A stretch of DNA of 64,000 bases, from contig NW_019773570.1 in NCBI RefSeq assembly GCF_001039355.2, forward strand, positions 209,390 to 273,389. Direction: 5' to 3'. Every line of letters begins with the position of its first letter. Position 1 is the first letter of the stretch. The DNA is from Lingula anatina (lineage: Eukaryota > Brachiopoda > Lingulata > Lingulida > Lingulidae). Shown one piece after another: positions 36,171 to 46,776 of this stretch. A program made the position numbers and the translations under genes. The notes beneath the pieces are model-generated. The model was not told the DNA's origin and did no database searches. It saw only the letters and a list, made by a program, of their open reading frames with translations.

Positions 36171-38672
36171 TCGTTTTTTATGGTCGACAGACACATCTAG
36201 ATTACAAATTCAAGTCCAATTAGAAAAGGAACTCCATAATTTAGAATCTTGATAGATGATAGCCGATTTGTGTCAGGGTCTAAAGTTTATCCCAACAGCT
36301 GAAAGGAATACCATACGCTCTGATCTACGGGATTGCGTGTTAAGCATGTAGTTCAAAACACACCCGCAGCTAGGACATTCAAAACGAGGCTTTGGCGCGG
36401 TAATCTGCTCCACACCTAGACGCAAAACTTCATAGTAGGCTGAAATTGTGACTTGCAACGTCTATCAATATTCTACATTTATGTGTCAAAAATTTAAAAA
36501 CAATATGTGGAACAGAGAGTTTGTAAAAATACCTGTTTAACCGTACTACACTTCCATTTGTTTTCATGTGATTATAGTTAGCTTGCTTAGCTGAACATTC
36601 CACGAAAAGGGAATGGGTTTTGCTAGGAATTGGCGCAAAGGAAATGATCAAAACTAAATCTGAAGGCAAGGTTCTACCGTTGAATACAAAACAGTTGTCA
36701 GTTTATTAGTCACAAAATCAAAAGACAGTTATGGGGCCAGACATTCTGTGGAAACCTTATAAAGTGAATGCTGAATAGGGGTGTTTACGCCATTTAGCCT
36801 TGATATCGTATTCATCACAGGCACGGCGAAGGCGTCGGACATTAAACTCAATATATTTCAATTAAGTCAATACTGATCCGAAACAATAATATTACACAAG
36901 AAATAATGGATCAAACTATGATTTCACTTAAACCTACGCATCAGTAAATCATAAAGTATCAATTAACGATGGACATTTTATAAGCATGCTTGATAGAAAA
37001 TGGCTACCTGCAGTGGAGGCAGGAAAAGCTGCGCTTTGATCTGCGCTGTCTGCCATTTTATCTCGAAACAATAAATAAGTCATTAGTTGACAGCGCCGGA
37101 TATTACACCGCGTATTCTGCATTCGGGAAACGTACTTGTATTAATACTTTATTGCGTTCTTTGCACTATTTGACCTGGCTTATTACTGCCATGGGGAGAA
37201 GGTATTAATACTTTCGCACTACTTTTAATTTCTATTGATCTCATTAGATAATGTTTAAGGGAAATTAGTCGATGGTTATGCTGCTATTATGCAGGGCAGC
37301 ACGATAAATATCATATATTACTTAATTTATCGAGCAGCGCCCGATTGTGTTATAAAAGTAAATTGAACAGAAAGAAATGACAGATGATAAAGTGAGAAAA
37401 CGAGGTCTAGACGGATCAGAACGTGACGAACCCGGCCCACGTTCTCCATTTCCATGTTCTGCCTTGTCGAACCTGATTACGCGTAAAATCTAATCAGTAA
37501 AACAGTTTGCCGATTGTGCATATTATCCAAGACAGAGAGAGACGGAGACCATTCCTGTTTAGAAGAGGAAAGTGTAAATCAAACTAAGACACGAATTCGC
37601 TGGGCAGCTATTAGTAATGTAAATGGTGTATGATTTCATGGCGAGCAACAAGTGTTTTTTTTTTTTTTCGTTTGTTTATTTGTGTTCCATTCTGATGATA
37701 CTCCCTGACGTAATGAGGTCATAACGTTCTTAATTACTCAAAGTGGCCCGGCCCAGTTAAATGTACCGCCCGTTGTGGAATCGTACCTTAGATGGCTCAT
37801 CTATAACATCACAATGACAACATCAGCAATGACAACCTTCAATGACAGCAGAACAGACTTAGTGATAACGCAGATGTATTCCAGTGATTTTTTCGTTTAC
37901 CTTTTTCGGTACAAGTGCTTTTTATTTTTATTTCTACAAAGACTATAACTTACCAGGTACAATGTATATAGCGTATATACTGGTAGGCAACCCAGAGGAA
38001 GTGCATGTCAACATACAGAATATTAACCAGTCTTTTTTTAAAATTGACAACGTTAAACAATACTTGTAGAAAATAATAGATTAGAAAAAAAGGCATTTAT
38101 TTGTGGTCCCATATTGTGTAAGTCCGCTCAGAACAGCCATAACGTGTTTGCTAGCTTGCTCCTCTGTTCGCACTAATGAAATACAATCAATTGCTTATCT
38201 GCTGTATCCAAAGCCGATAACCTTTTCGGAAACGATTGCGTTCCTCTTGGTAAAGCTTGTTTCAACAGCGCTCATAGCGCCATCTTTACATAGCATTATA
38301 AACTATTATACTGCATATACTGGTTCATGTATATGTGAATGCATATTCAGACTGTTTCACAATGGTATGAATAAACTTATTTATACATATAAAAATGGAT
38401 ATGATGACGATGACGATAAAAATGGATATGATGACTATAATATTATATTAAAACATTATTTCCTTTAAATTCGAATTCCATATGTAATGAAATTTTGCGG
38501 TCACCCGTTTCCCGCCGCGAGATACCACTATTTGAAAAGGCTACGATTCTTGCTTTAAATAATGAAACTGTCGTTTTTTTTAAATTATTTTCCAGCCAAT
38601 CCGATATATGTAAATATGAATTTATATTACATGCGATGCAAAATTCATTTTCTCACGTTAATTGTTTTGTAG

Positions 38673-39044
38673 CGGTTTCCGCTGCCGTCAGCGTCTTCAC
38701 GCTCGTTGCCATCTCTCTGGAACGCTATTGCGCGATCTGCCGACCGCTTCACTCACGGAGCTGGCAGACGCTGTCTCACTCTTACAAGACCATAGCGGCC
38801 GTCTGGAGCACGGCCCTCGTGATCATGATCCCTATCGCCGTGGTCCACAAGTACTGGACGCTACCCAATGGGAACCACAAGTGTGACGAGGACTGGGGAG
38901 AATTGGTGGACCTGAGAAGGGCATACACGGTGTTCCTGGACGTGGTGCTGCTGGTGCTGCCCCTAGAGGTGATGTTGGTGGCGTACGGACTGATTGCTAG
39001 GACGCTGTGGATTGGGATTAAGATGGAGATGCAGGGACAACAAG
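38673..39044 (+). CDS. CCKR: CCK/sulfakinin-type GPCR, coding exon 2 (TM3 to TM5)
   Basis: Begins after acceptor TTTTGTAG, taking one base from exon 1 to make Ala151. It encodes the rest of TM3 with the ERY variant of the DRY motif (residues 167-169) and loop 2 with CAICRPLHSRSWQT, a hallmark of CCK receptors. TM4 follows with its conserved Trp195. Extracellular loop 2 carries the partner disulfide Cys221, then TM5 with the LP pair and AYGLIARTLW. It ends at QGQQ with donor GTAATG in phase 1. Exon lengths and the intron position just after extracellular loop 1 fit what is known for CCK receptor genes. Confidence 0.95.
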
Positions 39045-39478
39045 GTAATGAACAGTTTACTCATGTTTACAGCAAAGTAAACATCTGTTTCAGGCCTCCC
39101 TGACCGGACTTAAAAACCCGATGTTACTCACCAAGTATGAAAAATGCGTTTTGATACAGTTAGAAGGCTAACTGTTAGAAGGCTAACTGGATCTGGTTAC
39201 GAAGAAATAGAAATTGAAAACAATATTTAAGTGAGAGCATTTTTTGCTAACATATCGATGCCTGGTGTCACGATTTAGAGGTAGCCTAATAATATAAGCC
39301 ACGACATTTTATACAACAGCATTCTTTCATTCTTTTTAAAGCGTTTTTAAAGCGTAAAGTTAAAACTTTAAAATTGTTTCTGTATCTAAATTGTTACATG
39401 TACGATTAAAACCAAGAAAATTATGGTAAATTAGAGAATAACTAGAAAACTGTTTCCTTTTTCTGTTTTATTCTCCAG

Positions 39479-39922
39479 AACTTCGCCAGCTCGGCAGTAA
39501 CCGTGACGTCATAGACGACGAGGTGACGACTAACGGCAACACGTGTTCCCATAAACGCATGGATTTCGAGCATTCGGCAGTGCGACGGAGTAACGCCGAG
39601 AAAAGCCTCGCTGCGAAAAAAAGGGTGATACGAATGCTGTTCGTGATTGTCCTCGAGTTCTTCATCTGCTGGACACCTCTGTACGCCCTCTATACCTGGG
39701 TTGACTTCGACAAGGCCTCCGCCCGCAAGCACCTGACGGCAGTGTGCTGGTCGCTGATACAGCTGCTTTCCTATGTGTCTGCTTGCTGTAACCCTATAAC
39801 GTACTGTTTCATGAACAAAAAATTCAGACACAGCTTCCTGGCTGCTTTCCGTTGTATCCGGCCAAAACTTCCGCCCCAGATGAAGCGCGGGAGAGATAGT
39901 GACTTCGGGTCCCCAGCGACAG
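39479..39922 (+). CDS. CCKR: CCK/sulfakinin-type GPCR, coding exon 3 (loop 3, TM6, TM7, helix 8)
   Basis: Acceptor TTCTCCAG precedes and donor GTAGGT follows. It starts at Glu275, which is split with exon 2. Intracellular loop 3 ends in SLAAKKRVIRML, the basic motif preceding TM6 in this family. TM6 carries FFICWTPLYALYTW (the CWxP switch). TM7 carries CCNPITYCFMNKKFRHSF, with the NPxxY motif and helix 8, and FRC after it offers a likely palmitoylation Cys. Loop 3 is short compared with vertebrate CCK receptors. Without splicing the frame would run on only to about 39999, through CA-rich intron sequence. Confidence 0.95.
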
Positions 39923-39950
39923 GTAGGTACACGGCTATGGACTTCAGCCC

Positions 39951-40080
39951 CTCCACACACATATATATATTAACATATACACACACGTACAAACGCTGAA
40001 ATACATCGTCCACACATGAGCACACTTGCTCGAATGCGTCTTCACACACACAAACACACACACACAAACAATCAGACACA
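39951..40080. repeat. CA-rich simple sequence in GPCR intron 3
   Basis: Degenerate ACACAC and ATATAT runs start just after the exon 3 donor and extend to about 40080. Confidence 0.8.
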
Positions 40081-40721
40081 ACTTAAAATTTATGGAGAAA
40101 AGTTATGATAAAGATTGAATATAATTCAAAATTGATGATTATTGATTTACATGTTATTAGAAGTGCGTTCTAACATGCATCTTATTTAAGAATATTTAAA
40201 AGCGCCTAAAATGTTAACAACGTAAAACTTCACTCTTTTGATTTATTTATTTATTTATTTTTGTGCTTTAAGATTTTAAAGAAAACTACCATTTCAAGCT
40301 AAATTTCATTGTTAAAATTGCAATTTTAATGTTAAAAAGATTTTTCGGCAAATCCAACTTATGTGCTTCAGTAGGCTCTAGAAAACAAGAAAACTGTGAA
40401 ATCAACCAGTTTAGATTTATTTTATTACGCTGCTTATTAGAAGGAGAATGTTCACAACGCTTTGAAAAAAGAACCGCCTCTCTAGTTAGCAAAAACTAGT
40501 AATCGTTGTTAGATAGCTTACTTTTGGTTGTAGTTGTTTTATTGGCTTCTATAGCTGAAGGCTCGTTTACACACAGTTTTAATTGAGACCGATGTGAATC
40601 CAAGAGCACAAATTCGGGACGAAATCATCAGACAAATTGCTCCATTAGCACAATACAGTGGGTTTATATTTGCCAACACTTTTATTGTCTAATGTAACAG
40701 TGTTGGGTGGGTAGATGTGTA

Positions 40722-40892
40722 TAAGGCCCATTCAGATTAGGGGAACAACTAATCCAAGGGTCAAATATTGCATCCCACTACAAAGCTTGCCGTCTAATCC
40801 GCTAGTAGACACAGAATAGTGGGGAAGTATTCAAGTTGGTCTAGGCCATATTTGACTCTCGGACTAGTTAGTCCCCTATTCTGAATGGGCCT
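40722..40892. mobile_element. MITE-like element with ~48-bp imperfect inverted repeats
   Basis: The left end begins AGGCCCATTCAGATTAGGGG. The right end, reverse-complemented, begins AGGCCCATTCAGAATAGGGG, and pairing continues with a few mismatches through CTAATCC...GTCAAATAT. The interior is short and non-coding. It lies in GPCR intron 3, about 100 bases before exon 4. A TA target site is possible on the left (GTATA) but not clear on the right. Confidence 0.8.
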
Positions 40893-40994
40893 AGGTGATT
40901 CAAGCTTCAAATCCTAAACATCTGAGTGTGAAGAGAGCTGCAGGATAGTCGATGTTGTAATTAATCACTTAACATTGCATCTTCTGTGTTTCAG

Positions 40995-41134
40995 GACGTT
41001 CCTCATTCACGTGGAGTTTCAGAAGCACGGAGATGAGCCGAGTGTCAGAACGCCGTGCTAGTAACAAAGCAGCGTTGTTGGCCAATGCTGGCGAACGGAA
41101 GGTGTCTAGTACCAGCAGTACTCAAGCATGCTAA
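40995..41134 (+). CDS. CCKR: CCK/sulfakinin-type GPCR, coding exon 4 (C-terminal tail) with stop
   Basis: Acceptor GTGTTTCAG precedes. Gly423, split with exon 3, starts a 46-residue tail ending STSSTQAC and a TAA stop at 41132-41134. The tail is rich in Ser, Thr and Arg (RSSFTWSFRSTEMSRVSERR), giving several candidate kinase sites for arrestin recruitment. Family members vary widely here, so this exon rests mainly on the good acceptor and matching phase. An acceptor-like CTATTTCAG at 42054-42062 leaves room for an alternative 3' exon. Confidence 0.82.
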
Positions 41135-42800
41135 ACCCTGCCCTTCACACCGAATTCCCTTGATACTACCCAACCCCCTTTAAGTCTCCTCTTGCCACTA
41201 TCCTACTCCTATTTCCAGACCCCCTCAGCTTTCTACTAGTTTTACTAGATAAAATATTTTCACAGCGTGTTTAGATTTTTAGTTTAGCTTGCATTAATTA
41301 AAGTGTCACTCCTCAGTTACATTATTCTACTTTTTCGGGAAAAATCGACAGGAAGTTTGAAAATTTGGGGCTTTTTGTCTAGTTTGCGTCATTACTAGTA
41401 GAAAGCTCTGTAGGCTAGAACCCTACACCTTACGTTCATTAATTCCATGGCTAGTTTTTGTATCCTGTAGGTTTTTTCAACCGCTGCTTAATTAGTTGGC
41501 AACCGGATTGATATAGTTTTAAAAACACTTATGATCTTAACTCACATGCTTTCTTTTACCAGAGCGCAGAGGCCACGTGACCTCGGTTCGACGTCATCAA
41601 CACCGCTTTCGGTAACGTCATCCTTGCACGCTTTTTCTTTACCAGTATATTTCTTTACTGTATTATTACATCATATATTTTTATGTGACGTCACATGATG
41701 TACATTTTTCCTGAATGTCTTGTATGCTTATTGTATTGTTTTTACATAACTTGGTGTCTATTCTATCGTGATTCCATTTATTTAAGTTGCACGCTTGCTG
41801 TACTTTAAAAAATGTATTAAAACCTGTTGTCGAAGAATACCCTCTTCAATTAAGAAAGTTATATGATGTATGGTCTTCTGATACATTAATGACACAAATA
41901 TGTTGCTTAATGCGAGTGAAATCTAGGAACAGTATTCTATATCACTGCCCCACTATGACATCACTGCCCAACTATGACAGCCTAGTTTACAGTAATAACG
42001 TTTGCAATGTTGTTTGTGCGAAGAATGTGTCGTAACCCTAATGTGCCCTTCCTCCTATTTCAGAGTGCCTTACGATCCTTACGGGGTCACCCTTCCGACA
42101 CTGCACTGCTCTCACCCTCACAGTGAACGAATACGACTAGAACCTATTAGACATAAATGCAGCACTGATTTTGTGGCGACACGTCATCCTGATCAACATG
42201 CATGACGTCACAGTCACTCGTATGTTACGCCATTACTTTAGAAATGCATGACGTGACAATAAACTTGAAAATAACCTTACGACGTGGTGATAATTCATTA
42301 TCCTGATCCACCTGTGTGACGTAATGACCTGACCCTTACGTCAGTGATTGGCGTAGTGACGCAACATTATTAAAATCTACACGCATGACGTCATCCTGTA
42401 ACAGTACATATTTCCCGGCGTGGTGTCCCGTGTGCCTTTGTTTCCGAGTGCTCCATCCTTACGACATAGCTTTCTATATTTATGTATTGACTTTGAAAAA
42501 TACTAGTATGTATCACAAACAGTTGCAGCCAAGGATAAAGAAGCAACGAGAAACATTGAATTTTTAGAGAGAAATGCCAAATGACCTTGAATGACACCAA
42601 AGAACCAACAACTAAGCAGGTGACAGAGAGAGTCCCATAGAATAGACTGTTCTGGGTGTATCTACTGCCTACCTCGTCGCCGCTAGGGGGCACATATTTT
42701 TCTTGAGTTCTCCTTTTAGGAAAGGAGGTACAGCACGTTTGACTGTACACCATGCTCCCTCCCAGCCTCCCGAGGGCAGTCCGAGAATAAACAGCGCCTA
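41135..42800 (+). other. 3' flank or 3' UTR of the GPCR with poly(A) signals
   Basis: No coding exon was recognised. Canonical AATAAA hexamers occur at 42258-42263 and 42786-42791. The stretch is notable for repeated CRE-like sites, listed separately. How much of this is transcribed cannot be told from sequence. Confidence 0.45.
41589..42393. promoter_or_regulatory. Cluster of CRE-like TGACGTCA sites
   Basis: Perfect palindromic TGACGTCA occurs at 41686-41693, 42203-42210 and 42386-42393. One- or two-mismatch versions occur at 41589 (CGACGTCA), 41613 (TAACGTCA), 42249 (TGACGTGA), 42317 (TGACGTAA), 42336 (TTACGTCA) and 42357 (TGACGCAA). Several share the longer word CATGACGT. TGACGTCA is the binding site of CREB/ATF bZIP factors. 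Either this is a regulatory cluster or it is the remains of a degenerate repeat carrying the word. Confidence 0.5.
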
Positions 42801-43736
42801 CAAACGGTGTATTTTGTTACAAAATGTTTCTGTAATTTTGTGCTAAATATATTAAGATACTGAAGTGCTATGTGTAAAGCTAATGAGAGTAAAAAAGTTT
42901 ACAGGCGATAGATTGTCATTACAGAATGAGTTTTCTATTAAGAATTTAGATAATTGAAAAACTGCTGTTTGATACTTAGCGACCAAATACATCCCACCTG
43001 TAAAATAAACACACGATAGCGGCTACTCCAGTCATCCTTGCGTTGAACTGCGAGTTTTTTTATTTTTATTTTTAATTTACTATTTTTTTGTTAACAAAAA
43101 AGGCATTCACTACACTAAGAAAAAGTCACAGAAACGGCGAAAATATACATTGTAATATCGAGACCATTAGTAAAGATAACTAACCTGTACCCAGACAATG
43201 CAAAATCATGGTGATAATTAATTTCGTAATTGGACGCTAGTTTGCAGACGCCAAACTAATGCCAAATTGTGGTTTGTGATGAACCTTGAGACAGAAAAGG
43301 TGAACTGCGTACGATGTGTAATTGAAGAAGGAAATGAGGCTGTTGATCAGTCTGACTGCTGATTTAGTTGATTATCTGGTCAGGGTGATAAGTGAGTGCA
43401 AATTGGAAATTGATAAATAACGTGGTGTAAAATAATAACGCTCTTCCCTGCTATACGAACTTATTACTTTCCGTTCCTTTTGATGGTGGAGTTGAAAGAC
43501 AACATTGTGGATTCAGATAACAACCATTGCCAGAATGCTTATATGGAAATAAATATTGTCGCACGAACGAATCTTTTTTATCTTTTCACCAACAAGCATG
43601 TTAAGACATATCAATAAAATATACCCATTTATATTAAAAAACGTATTATTTCCTTCAGATCGTAGTTTAAAACGAGAATTACATACAGTCATGATTCTAA
43701 ACATGGTAGACCAAATAAGTTATTTTGCAGATTAAT

Positions 43737-43811
<75 letters not shown>

Positions 43812-44665
43812 GGCGTTTGATAAAACCATCTCCAATGTATTCAGTTCTATATCTGTCCCTACGTACTCCATATGTTACACATACCAGGCCGAGCTGACAG
43901 TTGAGCGGACTCAAATGTGCGCTGCTGCAGGATTATATTATAAACGGATCGTCACCACCCCAGCACAAGGCCACAGCAGAGGGACGGCACGATGCTGAAG
44001 TGACTGCAGTTATATAAATATGTACGGATGGTGACGTCAGATACAGCTCTCTCCGGCACCAGGGTCGGAATCTGGGTATTTTAAAAGGATGGACAGGGCA
44101 GATGCATTACATTTCCTCCACTTGCCTTTCGATAAAGTTTAGAAAATGTGTCACATTTATATTCATTTTTTCGTCTGCATGTGTGATGTCCGCGATGCTG
44201 TCTATTCATTCTTATTGCAACCTTTGAAATTTTAAAAGTTTAATGAAACGAATGACAAACGCGCTTTGGTTAAACTCAAAATGGGAATTTCAATTTAAAG
44301 GTGTATTTTAATACAGCATCAGTGGAGCGTGGATTCTCAGTAACGCATTTAAACCACTTCTGCTAGTTATTATGACTCAAATAAAGTCGGCATGCCAAAA
44401 GATAAACCGATTTAATCACTCGATCAGCCACAAACTGTAAACTGTGACTGCTGCATATTTTTTTCCTAAAGAAATTCAACTACAGTAGGATTCATTTCGA
44501 CATTTGAGAAACAGTAACAACATCCCTACATCGTGAACTACATCTCTGCTCACATTTATTCGACTACTTGTCATCTTAAAGAACTTCAAAAGCAGGTAAT
44601 ATATGTGAATTCAGAAAGATTGATTTGAATAATCCGATTTTGTTTTACGTGAAAAACGACTATAT
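42801..44665. other. Intergenic, no gene seen
   Basis: No supported exon. It contains a long AT microsatellite and, near 44009-44035, TTATATAAATATG followed by GGTGACGTCAG. This is a TATA box with a CRE that could be a promoter for the small gene downstream, though that link is weak. Confidence 0.4.
43738..43806. repeat. (AT)n microsatellite
   Basis: An A run followed by about 28 uninterrupted AT units, self-complementary and likely to extrude a cruciform. Confidence 0.97.
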
Positions 44666-46775
44666 CTTCAATGTGCCAATATTACGTTGGTACCCAACCT
44701 AGGCCGACAAATCACTGGATTTATTTCGTCGCATATCAAACTGTTAGCTTAACGATCAATGATGTAGTCTTGATAAAATAAAATCTGAACTTTTATTCGA
44801 TAGACCGATCCTTACAGAAAATACTATTGTTCACCTCCTGTATTATATGAAATATACGAGTATGTGGTATCTGACAATATTGTAGATTGTGTGTGATTTT
44901 CCTTTCAAAAAGTCTTGTTGCTAAGTATTTCAGTTGCCATCAGAAATAAAAGCAGCAATATCGCTTAAATTGATATCTGTAATAAATATGCTACAGCTAG
45001 CGCAATTTTAACCTGAATGAACTGGGTGGTATTGACCGTTCATTAAATTTATGATGCCTAAATGGCTAATAAATTCTCGTCGATGCTCTATAAAACACAC
45101 GAAAAATGCGGTTTGTTTCAACATCATTTTGGACTTTTATAATTTCTTATCTTTTTTCAAGATTTTTTCAATTGTTCAATATTCTCGCCCGTAGACGATT
45201 TTTACAACTTTCCTCGAAGAGTTATAGTTACAACATAGGCCTATCTTACCTCCACCTCATCATAAAATACTACGTGTACGCATTAAGTAATACAAATCGC
45301 ACCCCGTGTGATATTTGCTTATGTCACTTTAAAATTTGACATCTTTTTAATCGCTATGCATACAAAGTATTATTTGTCTCAGTGCGACTGATAAATTATC
45401 GCGCGGGACGGCCCAGGTGTTAATTTTCATGAGCTGGATTCGTACCACGATAAGGTGAACCTCCTACTTTGTTTGTATACACTGTCACCTAGCAACGACA
45501 GGTCCCTTCCTGAAACGGATAGTTTAGAAAATCAAACGTTTTTAATCGAATATCATTCTCAAAATATCCTCATCATCAATGTTCGGTCCATATTAAGATA
45601 AGAAATATATCGTTTTTATTCAGTCATCATTCATATGTTTGTTAATTGTGGAAATAAAAGACAAAAGGACTAAAGATTATTAATCGCCTTGGACCTGTTA
45701 CCTGCCACACGCTCTCTGTTTACCTGTGTTTGCTTGTTGACGTAACTTAAGCCGTTGAACATAGTCAAAAGCGACAAAGTATACAAGAATCGACTCATTC
45801 GTAAAAACCACTCGAGGAGAATACTCGACCATTGTCCTTCAAAAGGAAACATTTTGAAAGTCAACAACCCAGGGGACTGTTGAACTTAGTTACTCGGCGT
45901 GACTCGTACAAGCCAGATAGATAGATAGTACAGAAGACGGCTAGGGAGAGGATGGATATTGTAGAAGATCTACATCATAGGGATCACTCCACGGACGAGA
46001 GTGGAGATGAAGGCTCTTTTCTCGGGAATGAGGTAATTGTTTATACATCACACGGTGTACTAACATTACCATGTGTTTATAGTTTAATGAATTACAGTAT
46101 CAACACATTGAAGATGGACGGACAGGCTATACATGTACATGTACCAGTACCTATGATTCGCAAATCACGTAGACATACTTCACAGTTACTTCTCTAAAAC
46201 GCCTTTTATTACCATTCTCAAACGTCCAGCTTTTGTCTGAAAATCTTCCTTTTTGGTCAAAACATCTATCCACCTCCATGAAAAATACTTGGTACAGCAA
46301 ATTACACCTATAAGGAACCAGGAACTAGTCTGATAAAATAACATTAGCCTGTGAATCAGTCATAATGTTTAAACCATGAATTTGCCAGTTCAAAATAAAG
46401 CTTCAGTATTTCATCAATATGAGGTAGGAGTTAGTATCTGTATTGATGTGCATCATTAGCCATCTCTTTATTGTTTTGTTTTTATTCTAATTCGTCTGCT
46501 GGATTATATTTGCCTAATATTTTGACCTGAAAGTTAAGACCAATTTTAGGACTAAAGTTATATTGTAAAACAGGTCCTGGTGTCAATCGCGTCATGTATT
46601 ATATAAACTTATCACCCACGTCTGTCAGTTAGATTTCCTCAGTATTCTAAAAATAAGGACTTGACGCTCTTTTTACCTTAGACTATATAGGGAAGCTCCA
46701 CCCGTTGGATTGAGGTGAACTATTCACAAGTCATTCTATGGAACTTACCTCTATTACCAGGTCACCTGTTTTTAG
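44666..46775. repeat. Near-identical ~2.1 kb block, copy 1 of 2
   Basis: Repeats in direct orientation at 46777-48855 with scattered substitutions and small indels. Copy 1 has about 15 extra bases near 44724 and an extra stretch near 46696. It includes the first coding exon of the small gene at 45952. The junction is a single N at 46776. Confidence 0.95.
45952..46032 (+). CDS. Coding exon 1 (copy 1) of small unrecognised gene
   Basis: ATG at 45952 followed by 27 codons, ending at a GAG/GTAATT donor in phase 0. The peptide is strongly acidic, with HRDHSTDESGDEGSFLGNE. It joins in frame, phase 0, to exons at 50975-51067 and 51284-51583, for a predicted 157-residue protein without signal peptide or membrane segment. 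An almost identical exon lies at 48048 in the second block copy; its only visible coding difference is synonymous (CTC to CTA for Leu), and the donor is intact. Either the assembly holds two haplotypes of one exon or the gene has two alternative first exons. I do not recognise the family. Confidence 0.6.
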
Positions 46776-46776
46776 N
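46776..46776. other. Single-base N at a duplicated-block junction
   Basis: One ambiguous base lies precisely between the two ~2.1 kb copies. A contig join is likely. Confidence 0.9.

Larger units (their letters stand above)
30251..38672 (+). other. CCKR: Intron 1 of the CCK-receptor-like gene (8.4 kb)
   Basis: Bounded by GTAAGT and TTTTGTAG. No second gene was recognised inside. It holds an AC microsatellite (30853-30886), an AT/ATT-rich patch near 32388-32425, an LTR (33842-34077), a hairpin with a poly(A) signal (34386-34443), a foldback element (35224-35329) and a CA/GA microsatellite (36135-36170). The 121-codon open frame at 38103-38468 is AT-rich, ends before exon 2 and is not supported as coding. 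Confidence 0.85.

Noticed and set aside
38103-38468. 121-codon frame just before GPCR exon 2
   Set aside because: AT-rich, with a repeated GATGAC stretch, lies inside the intron and does not splice in frame with the receptor.
45670-45867. 65-codon minus-strand frame repeated in both 2.1 kb copies
   Set aside because: The copies carry amino-acid changes while the neighbouring plus-strand exon has only a synonymous one; conservation is due to the duplication itself.
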